DNA of 64,000 nucleotides from Mesorhabditis belari (taxonomy: Eukaryota; Nematoda; Chromadorea; Rhabditida; Rhabditidae). A program made the translations under genes and the position numbers. The stretch spans positions 529,001-593,000 of the forward strand of contig CAUEEP010000910.1 in the NCBI GenBank assembly GCA_958450365.1, given 5' to 3'. Positions 24,591 to 43,500 of this stretch are shown in pieces; positions within the stretch are counted from its first letter, which is position 1, and every line of letters begins with the position of its first letter. A model generated the notes under the pieces. The model saw nothing but the letters and a program-made list of their open reading frames with translations, made no database searches and was not told the DNA's origin.

Positions 24591-27544
24591 TACTGCAAGA
24601 CTAGCTCAACCTCAATCTAGTCCCTATACTTTGGTAACAAAACTAGCTTGCAAATAGCCATAGCCAAATAAGAATCAATCTAATCCTATCATTAATTTGC
24701 TTCTCACAAATTTCCCCATCGGTTTCTTGTCATAGAAACTAAAGAAGATTGGTAAAGGATTGGTCGCTTTTGGAGGGGAATTCCCTTGAGGATCCAAGAT
24801 GAAGCAGTAGCAGAACCAAAAAAAGCACAAAAAAAGTCTATTGATGTCCCCAGAAGATCTTTTCTTTCTTTAGTTGATGGCTTTGATGACCCTCTTGAAA
24901 GAGAAAACAATATTTCACCTAAAAGAACTCTCCAAAAAATGACAAAACGCTAAAAGGAACACTCATTTTTCAAAATCCTTTCTTTCGGATATGCACTGGA
25001 AATGTTTGTTTAGGGATCGAGTTACAAAAGTTGTGTTTCTTTATGAGATTTTGGGATTACTGTAGAATAAAGGTAAAGCAGAAGTTAGAAGTTAGAAAAC
25101 AAAACAAGACAAAAAAGACTAAAACAAAACAAGATTTGATTGAATCGGAATCTGGACAAAATTCTGAAGCAAATTTTCTGAATAGCTGAATATCTTGATA
25201 GAAAATTTCGTTTTTAAAGACATTCTATTAATTGAAGAGCTTGAGAGCTTGAGAGCTTGAGATTTTAACTAAATACGAAACATATTAACTCAAAAAGATT
25301 CCATAAAGTTCTTTCTTTGAGGCTTTTCAATCTATGAGCTGAATCCATTGCCCATTCTCCTCCAAACAAGCCGACAATCATTTGTCTTCTTAAGAGAAAA
25401 TCCATAGGATCTTGTTTGGGAGCTCAATTCAGCAGTCAGTGCCTCGAGAATTCCCAATTTTCCCTGCTACCCCCGGAAAGCAGAAAGAAGAAAGACCAAC
25501 GAAAGGGAACTGACTTCAGGGAAAAGAAAAGAAGTCATTTCGATCATCCCATTGACACCACAATTCACTTTAATTTGAAGCAATGGGTGAATTGGAAGAA
25601 TGGGGGAACAAGCGTTTAATATGTTTCTTGAATTAGCAAACTATAAGCTATTGCTATATATAGCTATCTATAGCTATATATAGCAATAGCTTATAGTCCA
25701 GTTCAATCTATCTATATATAGCTATACTACAAGCTGCTGTAGCTATTCCAGTAGTACACTAGACTTGCAGAAAACTCTCTCTAGATAATCTCGTAGTCTA
25801 TTCATGTCCTCAGAAGCTCTTTTTTTTCTTTAGTTGATGGCAAAATCCTTTACGTACAAAATCCAAGAACAAGAGTTGGGCTGGAGATTGAAAAAAGGCT
25901 AATCTAATATCTAATAGATAAAAAAGGCTAATCTAATAGCAAGGTTAAGTTAAAAAAATGAAGGTGATGTGAAAGAATAGCTGTTTTACTATTCGTTCTA
26001 GAATCTACAGTTGAATAAGCAAAGTATTTCGGTTTTTTAAAGTACAAACTAAAGATCAGTAAGTTAACAAAGCCTAAACGATGTTCAGAACTGGAAGATA
26101 ATCTAGAATTCTTTCTCACGTTATGAATAGAATTCTTTCTCACGTTAGTTAGCTTCATTTCAAGTCCGCAATGTTACAATGTATAAATTCTGGATAAAGT
26201 ATCAATCTATAAAAGAAAAACGAAGCCCTAAAGCCGTAGAAATCAATCGAATAAAAATATTACTTCACTATATTGGAAACAGAACTATTGCAAGTGCGGG
26301 AGAGCTGGATATTCCAGTGAACAAAGCTCTAATTGCAGAGTGATCAAAAGAGTAAAAAGAATGGAGAAGAGCTGTACTCTGGGGGACATTATACCCCGGG
26401 CATAATCCCCTGAACGATCGGAAAGCCGCTAACCACCGCTCCCTTCACCTCCCCTCCACCCTTCTGTCACTCCCCTCAACCCCATTTATCTACTGTTCAC
26501 CCCACTCAAGATAAAGCTAAAATAGCTAGCTAAAAGCCTAAAACCTAATTCTAATTCGCTTTTTAAACTGATCTATAGCAATCTTTTAAAACAATTTTCA
26601 AAACAATTTTCAAACCCATCTTTCTCCAAAAAACAAACCTAGTATTAAAGAATTTGAGAAAAAAATGAAAACGGGAATATTCAGTGAAGAGAAATAACTC
26701 TCAATTTTTGCGTATCGCCTTGTTTGTGTGGCTTTTCGGCGATTCTGGTTGGCTTTCACATAGGCTCTCCTTTTTTGGACGCTTTTTTTTAGGATTCTCC
26801 AGCCCTGAGGGTGAAAAAGATGGCCAAAAGAAATCTTTGGCCTCTCTCATTTCTAGATGCATCTCTTTAAGCAGAAAGAGGGTCAAGCCAATTCGGAAAA
26901 AGCTCGTAAGAGTGGCAACAATCAAGCCAAGATATAATTTATGAATTCTTACTTAAAAAGAAGGATTAAAAAGAAGATCCATTCGAAATAAGACTATTAC
27001 AAAACAAAACAAAACAAAAAAAAACAAAATTCAAGTCCAGAGCAAGACCAAAACTAGTTTAAAAACAAAGATGATCTGGTAAATTCGCTTCTTTTTCTGA
27101 AAGCTCTTAACTTTATATGGACCAAATATACCCTTTTCTCTAACTAGCCAGAAGCTAAAGCCTTCTTTGGCTTTGTACAAAGGGTACAAAGGGTACAAAG
27201 CCAACGAAGGCTTTAGCTTTTTCCAACACCCCATTTCCGAAACGCCTCTCTTTGCAACGACTGCGTGCATTTTTGATCACCGACACCCCATGTGAATTGT
27301 TTCTGGGGTGTAAATAGGAATAGTTAGCAGTGAGAGAAAGGAAAGACAAGTATCAACCATGAATTTTAAAGTAACGATCGTGAATCTGAATGAAGGGGAT
27401 AAACTCAGATCTTTTGGATTTGGAAATCTAAAGTTTGAGCTTTAAAAGCGTTAAAAAGCTCATTTAAACAGGTATCAGCGGAATTTCGGTTTTTGTGTAT
27501 GGCAAAATATCGAAAAATAAAGCGCGAGAAGATTATTCCAAGAT

Positions 27545-27808
27545 TTATTCCCCATCACATCTATAATCAAGTTCCATGTTTTTGTGCAGACTTCGGAGAC
27601 CCTCAAAGAATGAAATGAGGGATTTTCTGAGCAAAGTGATAGGTATTTTCTGTGAGGAATGAGGAATTTTTCTTAAAAAAGGCACTCCTTTTCCGATGAC
27701 AGCTGGTTTACCAAAGATTTTGCCCGCAAGAAGTTGCTGCATCAAACGGAATAAGTGATATTCGGAAGGTAAAAGATCAGAACTGGAAATCAGAACTTTC
27801 CAGCTCAA
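27545..27808 (-). mobile_element. mariner transposase C-terminal relic
   Basis: The translated relic contains DLLPSEYHLFRLMQQLLAGK, which fits the mariner motif around the third catalytic Asp (DL-P-DYHLF). Downstream it shifts frame near the KLPKxW tail region. No intact transposase and no clear terminal repeats are visible. It lies about 0.8 kb upstream of the first recognised lipid-kinase exon. Confidence 0.75.
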
Positions 27809-27925
27809 GTCTTGGCCTTTCTAGGGCATGATCTTTAAACTCCAGCTCAAGTCTTGGCCTTTCTAGGGCATGATCTTTAAACTCCAGCTCAAGTCTTGCC
27901 CTTTCTAGGGCATGGTCTTTGAACC
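27785..27925. repeat. 44-bp tandem repeat, 3 copies
   Basis: The unit starts CCAGCTCAAGTCTTGGCCTT and ends with a GGCATGATCTTTAAA-type segment. It overlaps the edge of the mariner relic. Confidence 0.85.
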
Positions 27926-28599
27926 CAACACCTCTTTCTACTGTGTATTAAAAATTTGGAGTATGTATAGATGATGAACTCAAGTTTTTCAAACTTTTAG
28001 CATTGATTTCAGCTATTAGTAGCATCGCTTAAAGCTTTTAAAATATTCATATGAAATTAAACAGTCGATTCTCCAAATTTATGACCTTATAAGGCACAAG
28101 TTCTGACTTTTTTGCTCAGTCTTTGATCAGTGACCAAAAGAGTTTTTTCCCAAAGGATAACGGAGCTTTAAAGCTAATTCCAGTAGTGAAATTTAAGGAA
28201 TAAATAAAGGTATAAAATTAAAAGAAACTGCGAAAGTTTTGGCGTGTAAGAACACGCAAAACTTGGTATTTAAAAACGCGAAATTATTTCTTAAACATAA
28301 ACATATAAACAGGCTATATAAAGAGCTATACAGCGTAAACAGGTTAAGCGTTTTAATATAAAGAAATATTATATAAACATATAAACTCTATATAATACTA
28401 TATAATATATAAAAGGCTTTAATATAAACAGGCTAAACCACATAGAATTTTTTTAAACAAAGTCAATACAATCAGAGTTTATATAGAATCTCAGCTCTGC
28501 CCAAGGTTTTCTTGAAAAAGAACTCAAAAACCTGTGCAAAATCTAGCTTCTAGGGTTTAAAGCCGTTTGAATACCATAAACAAAAATAGTTAGCAATAA

Positions 28600-33922
<5,323 letters not shown>

Positions 33923-34448
33923 AAAAAGTGCTTTGTTTTTAAAAAATCTTCAGCTATCCTTGGTTCTAATTTATTTCTTTTTGATATATCACTATCGAAA
34001 TACCCGGTAAACTTTGATTTTCACTTCAATCTTTTCATTTATTTCAACTTTTCGACTTTCAATTGGTGTCCAATTGAAAGTCCAATTGAATTTGTGAATC
34101 TTTTGACTGACCCACAAGCTAATAAGCTGACTTTAAGTGACTCGGTTTGACAAAAAGACGTCAGAAACCGTAAACATCAGAACTGGTGCACTGAATACTA
34201 ATTAAAGAGGCTTTTTTTAAATTTCAAGCTGATACCAGCTGATAATTTTTCAGTACCAATGAAAATAAGTAATGCATATCAGCAAAAACATCACAATGAA
34301 CTACTAAACTTTCCAATGCACCAGACGCCTGCTGTTTACGGTAAACTACAGCCCAATAAGGCATTAGGCTATAGTTTACCGTTAGCATTAGCATTAGCGT
34401 TATTCAGCAATAGATCTAACGCTGATCGCAGCCTAGTTTTTTGATTAT

Positions 34449-35052
34449 TTCATCTATTAGGTTGATGCATAAGTGTAAAAAAAATGGGCTAAAAATTGGC
34501 GGGTTTGAAACGGAGAACGCACAAGTTATTAGGTTGATGCATAAGTGTTTTTGTTCCTTTTCGTCTGCCGTTTCAAGCCAACAAATGCACCAATTAAACT
34601 ACGGTTGATTTCATTAGAAAAACCAATTATTTTTCTGCAAAATAACATTAAAACGGGTTTAAAAATATTGAATGCCTGGATTTTCTTGAGAGTATGAAGT
34701 CGGGTAGTCAAAAAGGGCTAACTCGATGATGCGGTTTAGACACCTTAGCTAAAGAAAACCTATCTTCGTGTCAATAGATAAAAGATAGAGAAAAAAAACG
34801 TTTGATATTTCGCCAAAATTTCAGAGAAATTCATTCAGCCAATTTTTCCGTAGAGTTTTTTATAGATTTTTACGAAAAAGGCGTTTTTCACTCTCGAATT
34901 TGCCTTGAAAGTCAACCGAAATTCATTTAAAAAGATGCAAATTGAACAAAAAAACACTTTTTTTATAGAGCAAACTATAGATTAATTCGTGAATTTGTTA
35001 CTTTTTAACAGAAGTACGAAAAAAACGAAAAGACTTATGCATCAACCTGATA
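34449..35052. mobile_element. mariner-class MITE (family B, copy 1) plus a solo end
   Basis: The main element 34531-35052 has ends TTAGGTTGATGCATAAGTG and CTTATGCATCAACCT. A second copy in opposite orientation is at 54885-55393 (for example ATTTCGCCAAAATTTCAGAG here and its complement there). A lone end TTAGGTTGATGCATAAGTG also occurs about 80 bp to the left. Confidence 0.8.
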
Positions 35053-35223
35053 AAAGGCACCTATTTGAAAACCAAATCAGTTTTCATTCAAAAAGCCCGA
35101 TTTTCGCAAGGTTCAGTACCAAATTGAGCTAATCGAAGGCAAATTGGCGATTTGATTACAGTAGTTTTTGTAGTTTAGATGCCTTTTAGGAAATGCATTA
35201 CCAGTTTTGCAATCCAAATATTG

Positions 35224-35492
35224 GGGGTGGCTACTTTGCGCTATTAAAGGCTACCAAGGCGCAACTGGCTCATTTGCGCAACTAGGTCTTTTGCGCAACT
35301 GGATCATTTGCGCAATTCGCCATAACTTTCTTCTAAATGGGCCAATCTTTGTGATTTTGGCTACATTTTGTTGCACTTATTGAGATCTACAAAATGACAC
35401 CAAGATGATAAAGATTGGCCGACTTAGAAGAAAGTTATGGCGAGTTGCGCAAAAGACCTAGTTGCGCAAAAAATTTAGCGCAAAGTAGCCAC
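35224..35492. mobile_element. Fold-back MITE (family D, copy 2)
   Basis: Ends GGTGGCTACTTTGCGC and GCGCAAAGTAGCCACC are perfectly inverted. Inner arms contain GCCATAACTTTCTTCTAAAT and CTTAGAAGAAAGTTATGGCG. It is related to the older copy at 21117-21330. Confidence 0.85.
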
Positions 35493-35915
35493 CGCGCCAA
35501 ATATTTTATCTTTTAAAACTTTAAAACTTTAAAACTTTAAAATCCAATTCGCTTTTCAAATCCTTTCCATTTATCTTTAATCTTTTCCATTTCCAATCAG
35601 TCTTTTCCCTTTTAATCGTCAAAGCTTTCATCTCTAAACAATGTGATTCGTACTCTTTAATCAGTTCGATAGAATTTAAGAACATTTTTCAAATTACATT
35701 TATTCTGTAGCTTTTAAACTAATGAGTACTTAAGTTGCCTGTTTCATTCAAATTTTCGATTTCCGATTTCTAATTGTGAGCCTTTTTACACGCTAGCATT
35801 TTGTATATTAAATAAATTTTAAATGAAGAAAAATCAAACAAAAAAACAAATCAAACAAATTGTTGACGCTTTGCAATGAGGTCGAGAGACTTTATTGCAT
35901 AAAAAGTGACTAGTT

Positions 35916-37101
35916 TCACTTGTCAGTGTTGCAAAAATCGCCTTTACAGCACCGAACAAGGTATGTTTGACCGCCGGCTACATCATGATGTATTCCTTCC
36001 TCCTAAAAACTGCATTGCTGAAAAGTTTCAAACTCTAAAGTCCCTATGATTTTCTAAGGACATCAACTCAAAATTAAGTCATAATTGATGGGCTAAAAAT
36101 AAAGCTGCGAGTTTCGCTAAATTGCCTTTTCGAAGTCTTGTTTGTTTGTTTCAAGAAAACCCACCAAACAGGTGTATACAATTGGCGTCGATTGATCACT
36201 TGAGCAACCACAGTCCCATTCATACCGTTCATCCTTCGGCGGCACGTCCTGTTTCCACTTTTTCAAGCAAAGTTCGCTGCATCTTTCCCCCTTTAGTTTG
36301 GCAATTAACTTTTGTCACCTAAATATCTTAAATACCTTAAAAAAGAGGTTATTTCCATTATATTTGAGCTTTTGGTAAAAAAGTAAAATGTTTAACCGGA
36401 GTTGGCTTCGAACCTTTAACCTTTAGCACTCGATGCGAGCGCGCTAACCCCTTGGCCATTGCGCGCCGCGGGTCCTGTCGACCCGCGCCCCTAAAATTTT
36501 ATTTTTTAAAAAAAAATACATTTATTGAAAACCAATAATGTGATACAAACAAAGGGTACATAATAAGACATAAAGGTTAAACACACAATTTTATGGCACT
36601 GCGGCCGTTCTCACCCCTATTTACCCCTATTACCCAAATGTTGTGAAAGAAAAAACCCACTTGGTGGGAAAAAGAAACATTTTTATCTTGCCAGAGTGAT
36701 TGAACCCTCGACCTTCCGCTTAAGAGACAAGACTCCTAACCGGTCGGCCATCTGGCCAATTCATTTATATTATCTGAAACTTTGTCTGAAATTTTATCTG
36801 TAGATAGAAATCGTCATTCTCAGCTATTGGCCAAAATTGCCAAAACAATTGTTAGAGAATATAAAAGTGGAAATGAATTTGATTGGAATTTCCCCCTGTC
36901 AGAAGGAAATGCCAGAGACAGAGTCAAATCGAGGACCACTTGCGAATGATTTAAACTTTGACCCTGCGAGATTAGTCCATCAATGTGTTCACTTACCGAG
37001 CTTGTGAATTTGTCTTTCGTGTTTACATCCTCATAACAGCGAATGGCAAAAGTAGTCGAAACGATGCCAAGGAGCAACAGAACAATGAGTTTTTGAGGCA
37101 T
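35916..37101 (-). CDS. Secreted Ly-6/three-finger protein, one-base frameshift
   Basis: Exons 37101-36997, 36318-36165 and 36002-35916. Exon 1 encodes a signal peptide (MPQKLIVLLLLGIVSTTFA) and the mature start IRCYEDVN. Exon 2 starts VTKVNCQTKG in one frame and continues CSELCLKKWKQD...WDCGCSSD...VYTC in the next frame; its length is 154 nt although both flanking junctions are phase 0, so one extra base is present, most simply in the GGGGG run near 36290. Exon 3 ends RCCKGDFCNTDK, the CC-x4-CN signature of Ly-6/uPAR proteins. About 114 aa if the frame is continuous. No hydrophobic C-terminal tail follows, so it looks secreted, not lipid-anchored. Either a fresh pseudogene or a homopolymer error. 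Two tRNA-like sequences lie in intron 1. Confidence 0.7.
36396..36466 (-). tRNA. tRNA-like sequence (probable pseudogene)
   Basis: On the minus strand, an A-box-like TGGCCAAGGGGTTAGCGCG is followed by a B-box GGTTCGAAGCC. The acceptor stem does not pair. It lies in intron 1 of the Ly-6 gene. Confidence 0.4.
36690..36756 (-). tRNA. tRNA-like sequence, 67 nt (probable pseudogene)
   Basis: The ends GCCAGA and TCTGGC pair, the A-box is TGGCCGACCGGTTAGGAG and the B-box is GGTTCAATCAC. It is shorter than a normal tRNA and the anticodon stem is poor, so a decayed tRNA or tRNA-derived SINE head is more likely than a functional gene. Confidence 0.45.
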
Positions 37102-37587
37102 TCTTTGAAAACTAAAACTGAAAAATAGACTAAAATCTAAAACTTCAAAATTTATATAGCTATTTCTCTTAGAAAAGCCTCGAAAAGCCTCGAAAAACCA
37201 AGATTTCAAAAGAATGCCTTCAAGAATGACAAATCCTTCACAAGAAAGTTCAATTTTTCTTTGAAAAGCTTCCTTTTCGTCTTATCATCCTTCCAAAGTG
37301 AGGCTTATTTACTAGTTATCATTGAAAACGACCGTTTCCAAATCACAAATTGAATCTTTGATGAAAGAATTGCGTCAAAGCCATTGAGCCAAATTGAGCC
37401 AAATATGAGAGGAAAGCGGTGACACGAAGTACTCTAATCTGTCTCAAAAAACAAAGATTAACATCAAAGATTTTAACTCATACTTTGAGTTCAAACATTT
37501 ATGTTCCACATTCCAGTAAGGCAATTCAAAAAAAAAAAAAAGTAACGAAACAGATGTTTACTGTATAGCAAAAGGGTATAAAGTTGT

Positions 37588-40500
37588 TTAAATGTTGCAA
37601 AAGTTGAGTAAAACACCGACAAGGTAACAAAACATTAGTGCAGCAATAAAGCGATTTCCCGATGATGTGACTGGATTTGTCGCTGTTTGGGTGATCGTTG
37701 TCGTAGCTGTGACCTCTGTTGTTGTGGTCTCTGCTACGGTTGTTGCTTTTGTCGTGCGTCCACTGCTCGTTGTTGGACAGTTTGATGCTGGAATCGTTGA
37801 CGGCATTGGTGTTGTCGCTGGTTTCGCGTGGATTTTTGCGAGGAAACCTTTTGGTTCCGCATCAGCCGTCGCTTCTTCATCACCTTGTGTCCAGGTGACC
37901 TAAAAAGCGTCAATTTATAGGTCAAAACCCAGATATTATCAAGGCTAGGTCGGGTTAAATGCATTTTTCTTAAGGGACTTTAAAAAGTCTCGTTAACTAA
38001 CAAGATTTGACTAATTATTTGACTTTACTTGCATTTTGTTGACCAGATTTGAGGCAATAACATGCATGTGGTTGATTTAGTCAAAAAATTTGTTAAATTC
38101 AATAATGACTAGCTAAAGTTACTTGTCACCAACATACAATCCAATCTCTAACAAGGTTTACTCTAACAAGGTTTACTCTAACAAGGTTTACTCTAACAAG
38201 GTTTACTCTAACAAGGTTTACTGCTGCACTTACAACAGCTGCCACTTTAGTCGGCAATCCGTAGACAAGGGTCGTGTTGAATGGGACATTCGTTGGTTGA
38301 CTCCAGCAATAGCTGAAAACAAATGCAGTGTTATGGTTGTGTTCTTTGCTCACTCATCCATTACGCTCTGCTCGTGTCGATCGAGGAATTTGACAACAAG
38401 ATTTCCGCTATGATATTCCATTATTTCAAGCACCAGATCGACTGGATCATCTTCTATAATGAATTTTATTTTATAGGCTTTTATATTTATTTTAATTTTA
38501 TAGGCTTCACGTTTAAGTGATTAACCTGAGCTATTTCAAGTATCGGATTTTAAATGGAAGAAGTAAAGACCATTGTACGTTGTACATTGTACATAAAACT
38601 CCCAAAATCCCAAAACTCACCAGAAAGAAACGCGCGATCAACTTGAAAATTGGTTGACATTTCGTCGAATGGGGACATGTAGGCTTGGGTGGCGATGAAA
38701 GTCCATTTTCCCGCGGACATTGTTTGATTCACACGTGAACCGCTTGCTGAAATGAGTTTTTCTCAAAGTTAAGCTTTACTCTTACTAAATAGTCGCTTTT
38801 ATTGTACAATCACACTTGGTTTAGCGTACTAAATTCCAGCAAGAAACTTTGTTTCAAAAAAAATCTATAAACTGTCGTAGAAAAAGATTAAGTAAATTTT
38901 TGAGCAAATGACACCAGCAGTGGCCAGAATTTAATAGCAGATTTTTAAAAAAATTGTTTAGTTGAAGGCAATGCCCAAAAAGTTGTTGAATTTTGCGGTA
39001 AAGTGAAGCGAAATCGTGTCACGATCTACTCGAAACATTGAGCCAATCTTCCAAAAAAACTCACATTTTTCACCGGATGCGGCAATCTCGAGCAGAGGCA
39101 TGCACTTGGCTGGTAAACGGAGACTGTAGAGGAACGAGTCGAGCAGGTCGTCGAACTGATCACCGCCACCGATACTCATTGGATCAAATGGATCAGCATC
39201 ACTGAAATCTTCTCATAAATCTGAAATCGTTCACTTTTAAAGAACACACGAGTAATGGCGTAATAGGGTTTGCTCGTTGTTAGCCGAATCTCCTGTGGGC
39301 GGCATTCCGATAAAAAGATCGTAGGCACAGGTTGTGTCGGTCTGCAAATGTTGCGAAAATGCTGGGAAAAAGGAGAGCTTTTTGACAAGCGTCTAGCGTG
39401 AGCTATAGTTGATTTTAGGGTTTTTAGATTTTTGATATCTAACTTGATGATATCAAAAGCTTGATGTATTGGGTTGGGGAGAATGAGTCGGCGCCGAAAT
39501 TTAAAGAAACTTTTTGCACCCATAAAACCTTCTTTAAATACACGTTTTGTTTCATCAAAATGGTCCACTATTTCTTTACAAAATGGCTTTTGAGAGATTC
39601 CACAAAGCTTTTCTTTTTTGGGATTTTATGGATTCCCAAACACAGCTAATCAAAATGACAAAAAGTCCGACTCATTGCTTGAACAGTTTCTTCCACATAA
39701 ACCTCCTTTGGTGTTTATATAAAAAAGATAGAGCACACTCAATTACATAAGTTACCAAATTTTCAGGAAGATCCCTCCAACCGTTTACTCTAGATGACAG
39801 TCTATCGATTTTGTGAAAAAATGATCCTTTGTTGAGTTGAGGCGCTGTTTGAGTTCTCTTTTAAATATTATTTTGTAGAGAATTAGTTACCCTTCTACGG
39901 ATATCAAACGCATATCATTTGACAAAGTCTGCTATAAGTTTTAGAAATTTCTTTGATTTTCGGCGCCGACTCATTCTCCCCAACCCAATAGTTCGGTTTG
40001 TTGGCAAAACGTGATGTATTGGGTTGTCCAGTTATGAATGCGCTTTTTTACTATTTTGTAAATTTCTCAAGATATCGAACAGATGTATATGAGTGTTATA
40101 TATCATTCGAAAGCTGAAGATCTCCTCTACATTTTGGAATAAAAAAGTTTTTGAATTCATTCAACTTTTTGGGTAAATTGACTGCACAAAGGGAGAGGTC
40201 GTTTTCCAAAAAAACCCATTCCAGCTTAGCTATTCCTCAAGTTTTATGGTGTAAAATAACCGCCCAGAAAAGAAAAGAAAAGTAAAGATGCTCTGAAATT
40301 GTTATATTTAAAAAAAAGTTGTATTGGTATATCTATTGGCCAAACATCAAACGGTTAACTCAATTTGAGCGGAGCCAAAACTTGATCCAAAGGCACCCTT
40401 CCATTTTTTGGTCACCTCTTCTTTTGTGCAGTCAATTTGCCCAAAAGCTGGACAAATTCAAAAACTTTTTATATCAAAATGTAGAGGAGATCTTTAGCTT

Positions 40501-43500
40501 TTGAATGATACTCATATATACCTTTTTCTTGATTTCGATATCTTGAGAAATTTACAAAATAGTAAAAAACGCGCATTCATAACTGGACAACCCAATAGTT
40601 CTGTTTGTTGAGCTCTCCTGGCTTGAATTGCGTACACTTTACGCTGAATATAATTTACTATTTATCTAAAGCGCGGGCTAGACAATGAAAAACAAAGCAA
40701 CAAATAAAATAATATTTGCGAACTTGGTATAACCTTGGTTGCCACAACTTTAGTACTTATCCTACTTTCCGCTATGAGAAGAGTGAATTTGTAGAATACT
40801 TGATCACTTCGATGAGTGATGAAAAAACTTTGGAGAACTTTTTGGTGAAATTGTGACGAAAATCTTTAAAGGGACCACAAAATGCGAACTTAAATAGGCT
40901 TGGGGTACAGTATGCTCTAATATTGACTGACTTTAGTGCGTTTTAACTCGTACTTAAATCGATTTTCTTGTAAAAAGTGCCAAAATATTCGGCACAATTT
41001 CATCAAAAATAGGCTTGCGTCGAGCGCCTGGAAAAAGCCCGTCACCCGGCCCGGACTGAGCTTTTTACAAATAGACCGAGGCTGGGTCGAAAAGTGTGGG
41101 TTTTTGTTAAGGGTGGAGCCAAGCTGGTCCGGGCGATTGTGGTACATTTGATACCGCCCCTTTTGCCATTGGAAATCTAACTTTGAGCTTAAATATTTTG
41201 GTGTTGGGTTGTTCAATTTAAATAGTTTTTGTCTGAATCGACAGAGAAAGACTTGGTGCATCCAATGGTACCAAGAACATCTAAATTGGATAGCCCAACA
41301 TCGAGCTTAAAGTTAGATTGCTGATGGCAAAAGGGCCGGGGCGCGTATCAAATGTCCGATAACCGGTTCGGACCCAAGGAACGATTCTGCCTAGCGGCTC
41401 TAGGCTCGAAATTTTAACTCTGGCATAAGGCTGATCAAAATTATCGAGACAGAATCGTTTCTGATAAACAGAAAGTGACAGATTCTAGTTCTAACCCTGG
41501 CAAAAATTCGAAAAAATCTATCGCGAAGTGTGGCTACTGGACACTTGTTTTAATCACTTTGTAGTCTCTAGTTGCATTTTTTTTCGACCTGCATTGCTTA
41601 TTGTTCAAATTTCTCATTAAAAAAAATGTAGCATCATCCTAACACTAACCGACGTGAGCTTCGTGAGTTTGTTGACTTTGTCGATCTCCAACGGAAGCAG
41701 CACCCACATTGGACGTTCGGAGTACCGAAATTCCCAACTTAATCCCTGCTCTTTGGTCACCATTCCGATTTGGTAATCATAATCTTCTAAAAAAATGGAA
41801 AGAGTAGTGAGCTTTTGTTGGTTTTTACGTTTTTTGGGGGAAAGCTGAATATTTTACGCTGAATAGGCAAGATTTTACATGGCTTTTCGTTATGATTGAG
41901 AAGCTTGTTAAATGAAAAAAAAGCTGACCGTTAAACCACGGTTCGACGCGAATCGAGAAACCGAAAGTGTTCACATATGTTGGGTCGGCTGAAAAAGAGT
42001 TTTCATAAAAAGCATTACCAAAACACAAACTTGAGTTCCAAGCTATAAACAAATTGCCAACAAAGCGTCCACGACATCGCTCATAGGTATAGGATTTGAT
42101 GTGGATTGTTCGAGCTCTAAAAGTAGATTGTTTAACAGTTGACTTTTGGGGGACAGAAATCGTTCGATTAGTTGTTCGAAATCTTTCGATTAGTCGCTTT
42201 TCTGATTTCTCAATGACTTGTGGAGTCTCAATTGGAAACTAATCTCAGCAGTAAAGCCACTCAAAACATTTTGAACTTTTTGAAACACTTTTTGAAACTT
42301 CAGCTTCAACTAAAAATCCATGCCCATCTTTTTGAAGAAATCTTTTTCACCGGGTCAAGCAGAAATAGGGCCTGAGTAGTCAAAATTATCTACAAACGGA
42401 CCGACGGACACTTCTCTTTTATATATAGTCTTTTATATAAAAATACTATATATAAAAGAGAAGTGTCCGTCCGTCCGTCTGTTCGCCGCGCTCTGGATCA
42501 AGTGGTCAAGGTGGTTAACGTCTCGTCTACAAAACGATCGCCTCAAAAGCGTTTCGGGTTTGATTCCCGTCCATTCCAAACTTTTTTGCTTTAAATGTTT
42601 TCAGGCAGAGAGTTGAAGTATGCAAATTTGAGGTAAGGGAGGAAGCCTTTAACTCGAGAGATCAAACTATGCGTTAGCTCCAAAACATCCAGCCAGAAAA
42701 ACTGTTAAGCGGGTTTTTCGGCTGGTCCTCTATCTAGATAAAAAGTTCTGAATACTATGTCCCAGTATAGATGCCAGTGATGCTTCAGAGGGTACCAGGG
42801 GCGCAGGTGGGGAGTGGAGGGCCTTTAACTCGAGAGATCAAACTATGCGTTAGCTCCAAAACACCCAGCTTCACAGCCAGATTCGGCTGGTCCTCTATCT
42901 AAATAAAAAGCCCTGAATACTGAAATCACAATTAAAATTAACCCAATGCTAAATTTCAAATAAATAATTGTCGTTATTCCTTTTACTTTTTGACATTCTT
43001 TTCAGGGTAAACAAAATAAAACGCGTCACTCACTCGTATGTGCAATTGGGCAAACTGAGTCCGTTCACATAATTTTCGGTGCCATTCAAATTGACCGCTG
43101 AATCATTTAGAAGCAAACCGATATCAGAGGCACATTTTTTTGGAGCATCCTAAAGAAAAATAGTTTTATATCATCTTATGACCTACCTGTAGGTGGTCGC
43201 AAAATCTCAACGAATCGAATATCAGAGAAACGTCGGAAGACTCGGCGGTTTGGACACAAATCGTTATGTCTGGAAATGATTGAGCTTAACAAAATGCTTA
43301 ATGATGTACGGGGAAAGATACTTTTTTTTACTTCTCTTATGAAATCGAGTTGTTTATTATTATTAACGATTTGAAATAAGAGATTACTCACGCCTTGATC
43401 GGCACTCATTATCTCTTTCTTACTTACTATCCCTTTCTTACTTACTATCCCTTTCTTACTTACTATCCCTTTCTTCCTTACTAACCCCTTCTTACTTACT

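Noticed and set aside
26684..26944. 86-aa ORF on + (and its 74-aa complement)
   Set aside because: No recognisable domain, no matching splice partners, and complementary frames open by chance.
42398..42480. Rho-independent terminator-like hairpin
   Set aside because: Bacterial terminators do not apply to this nematode intron; treated as an inverted repeat.
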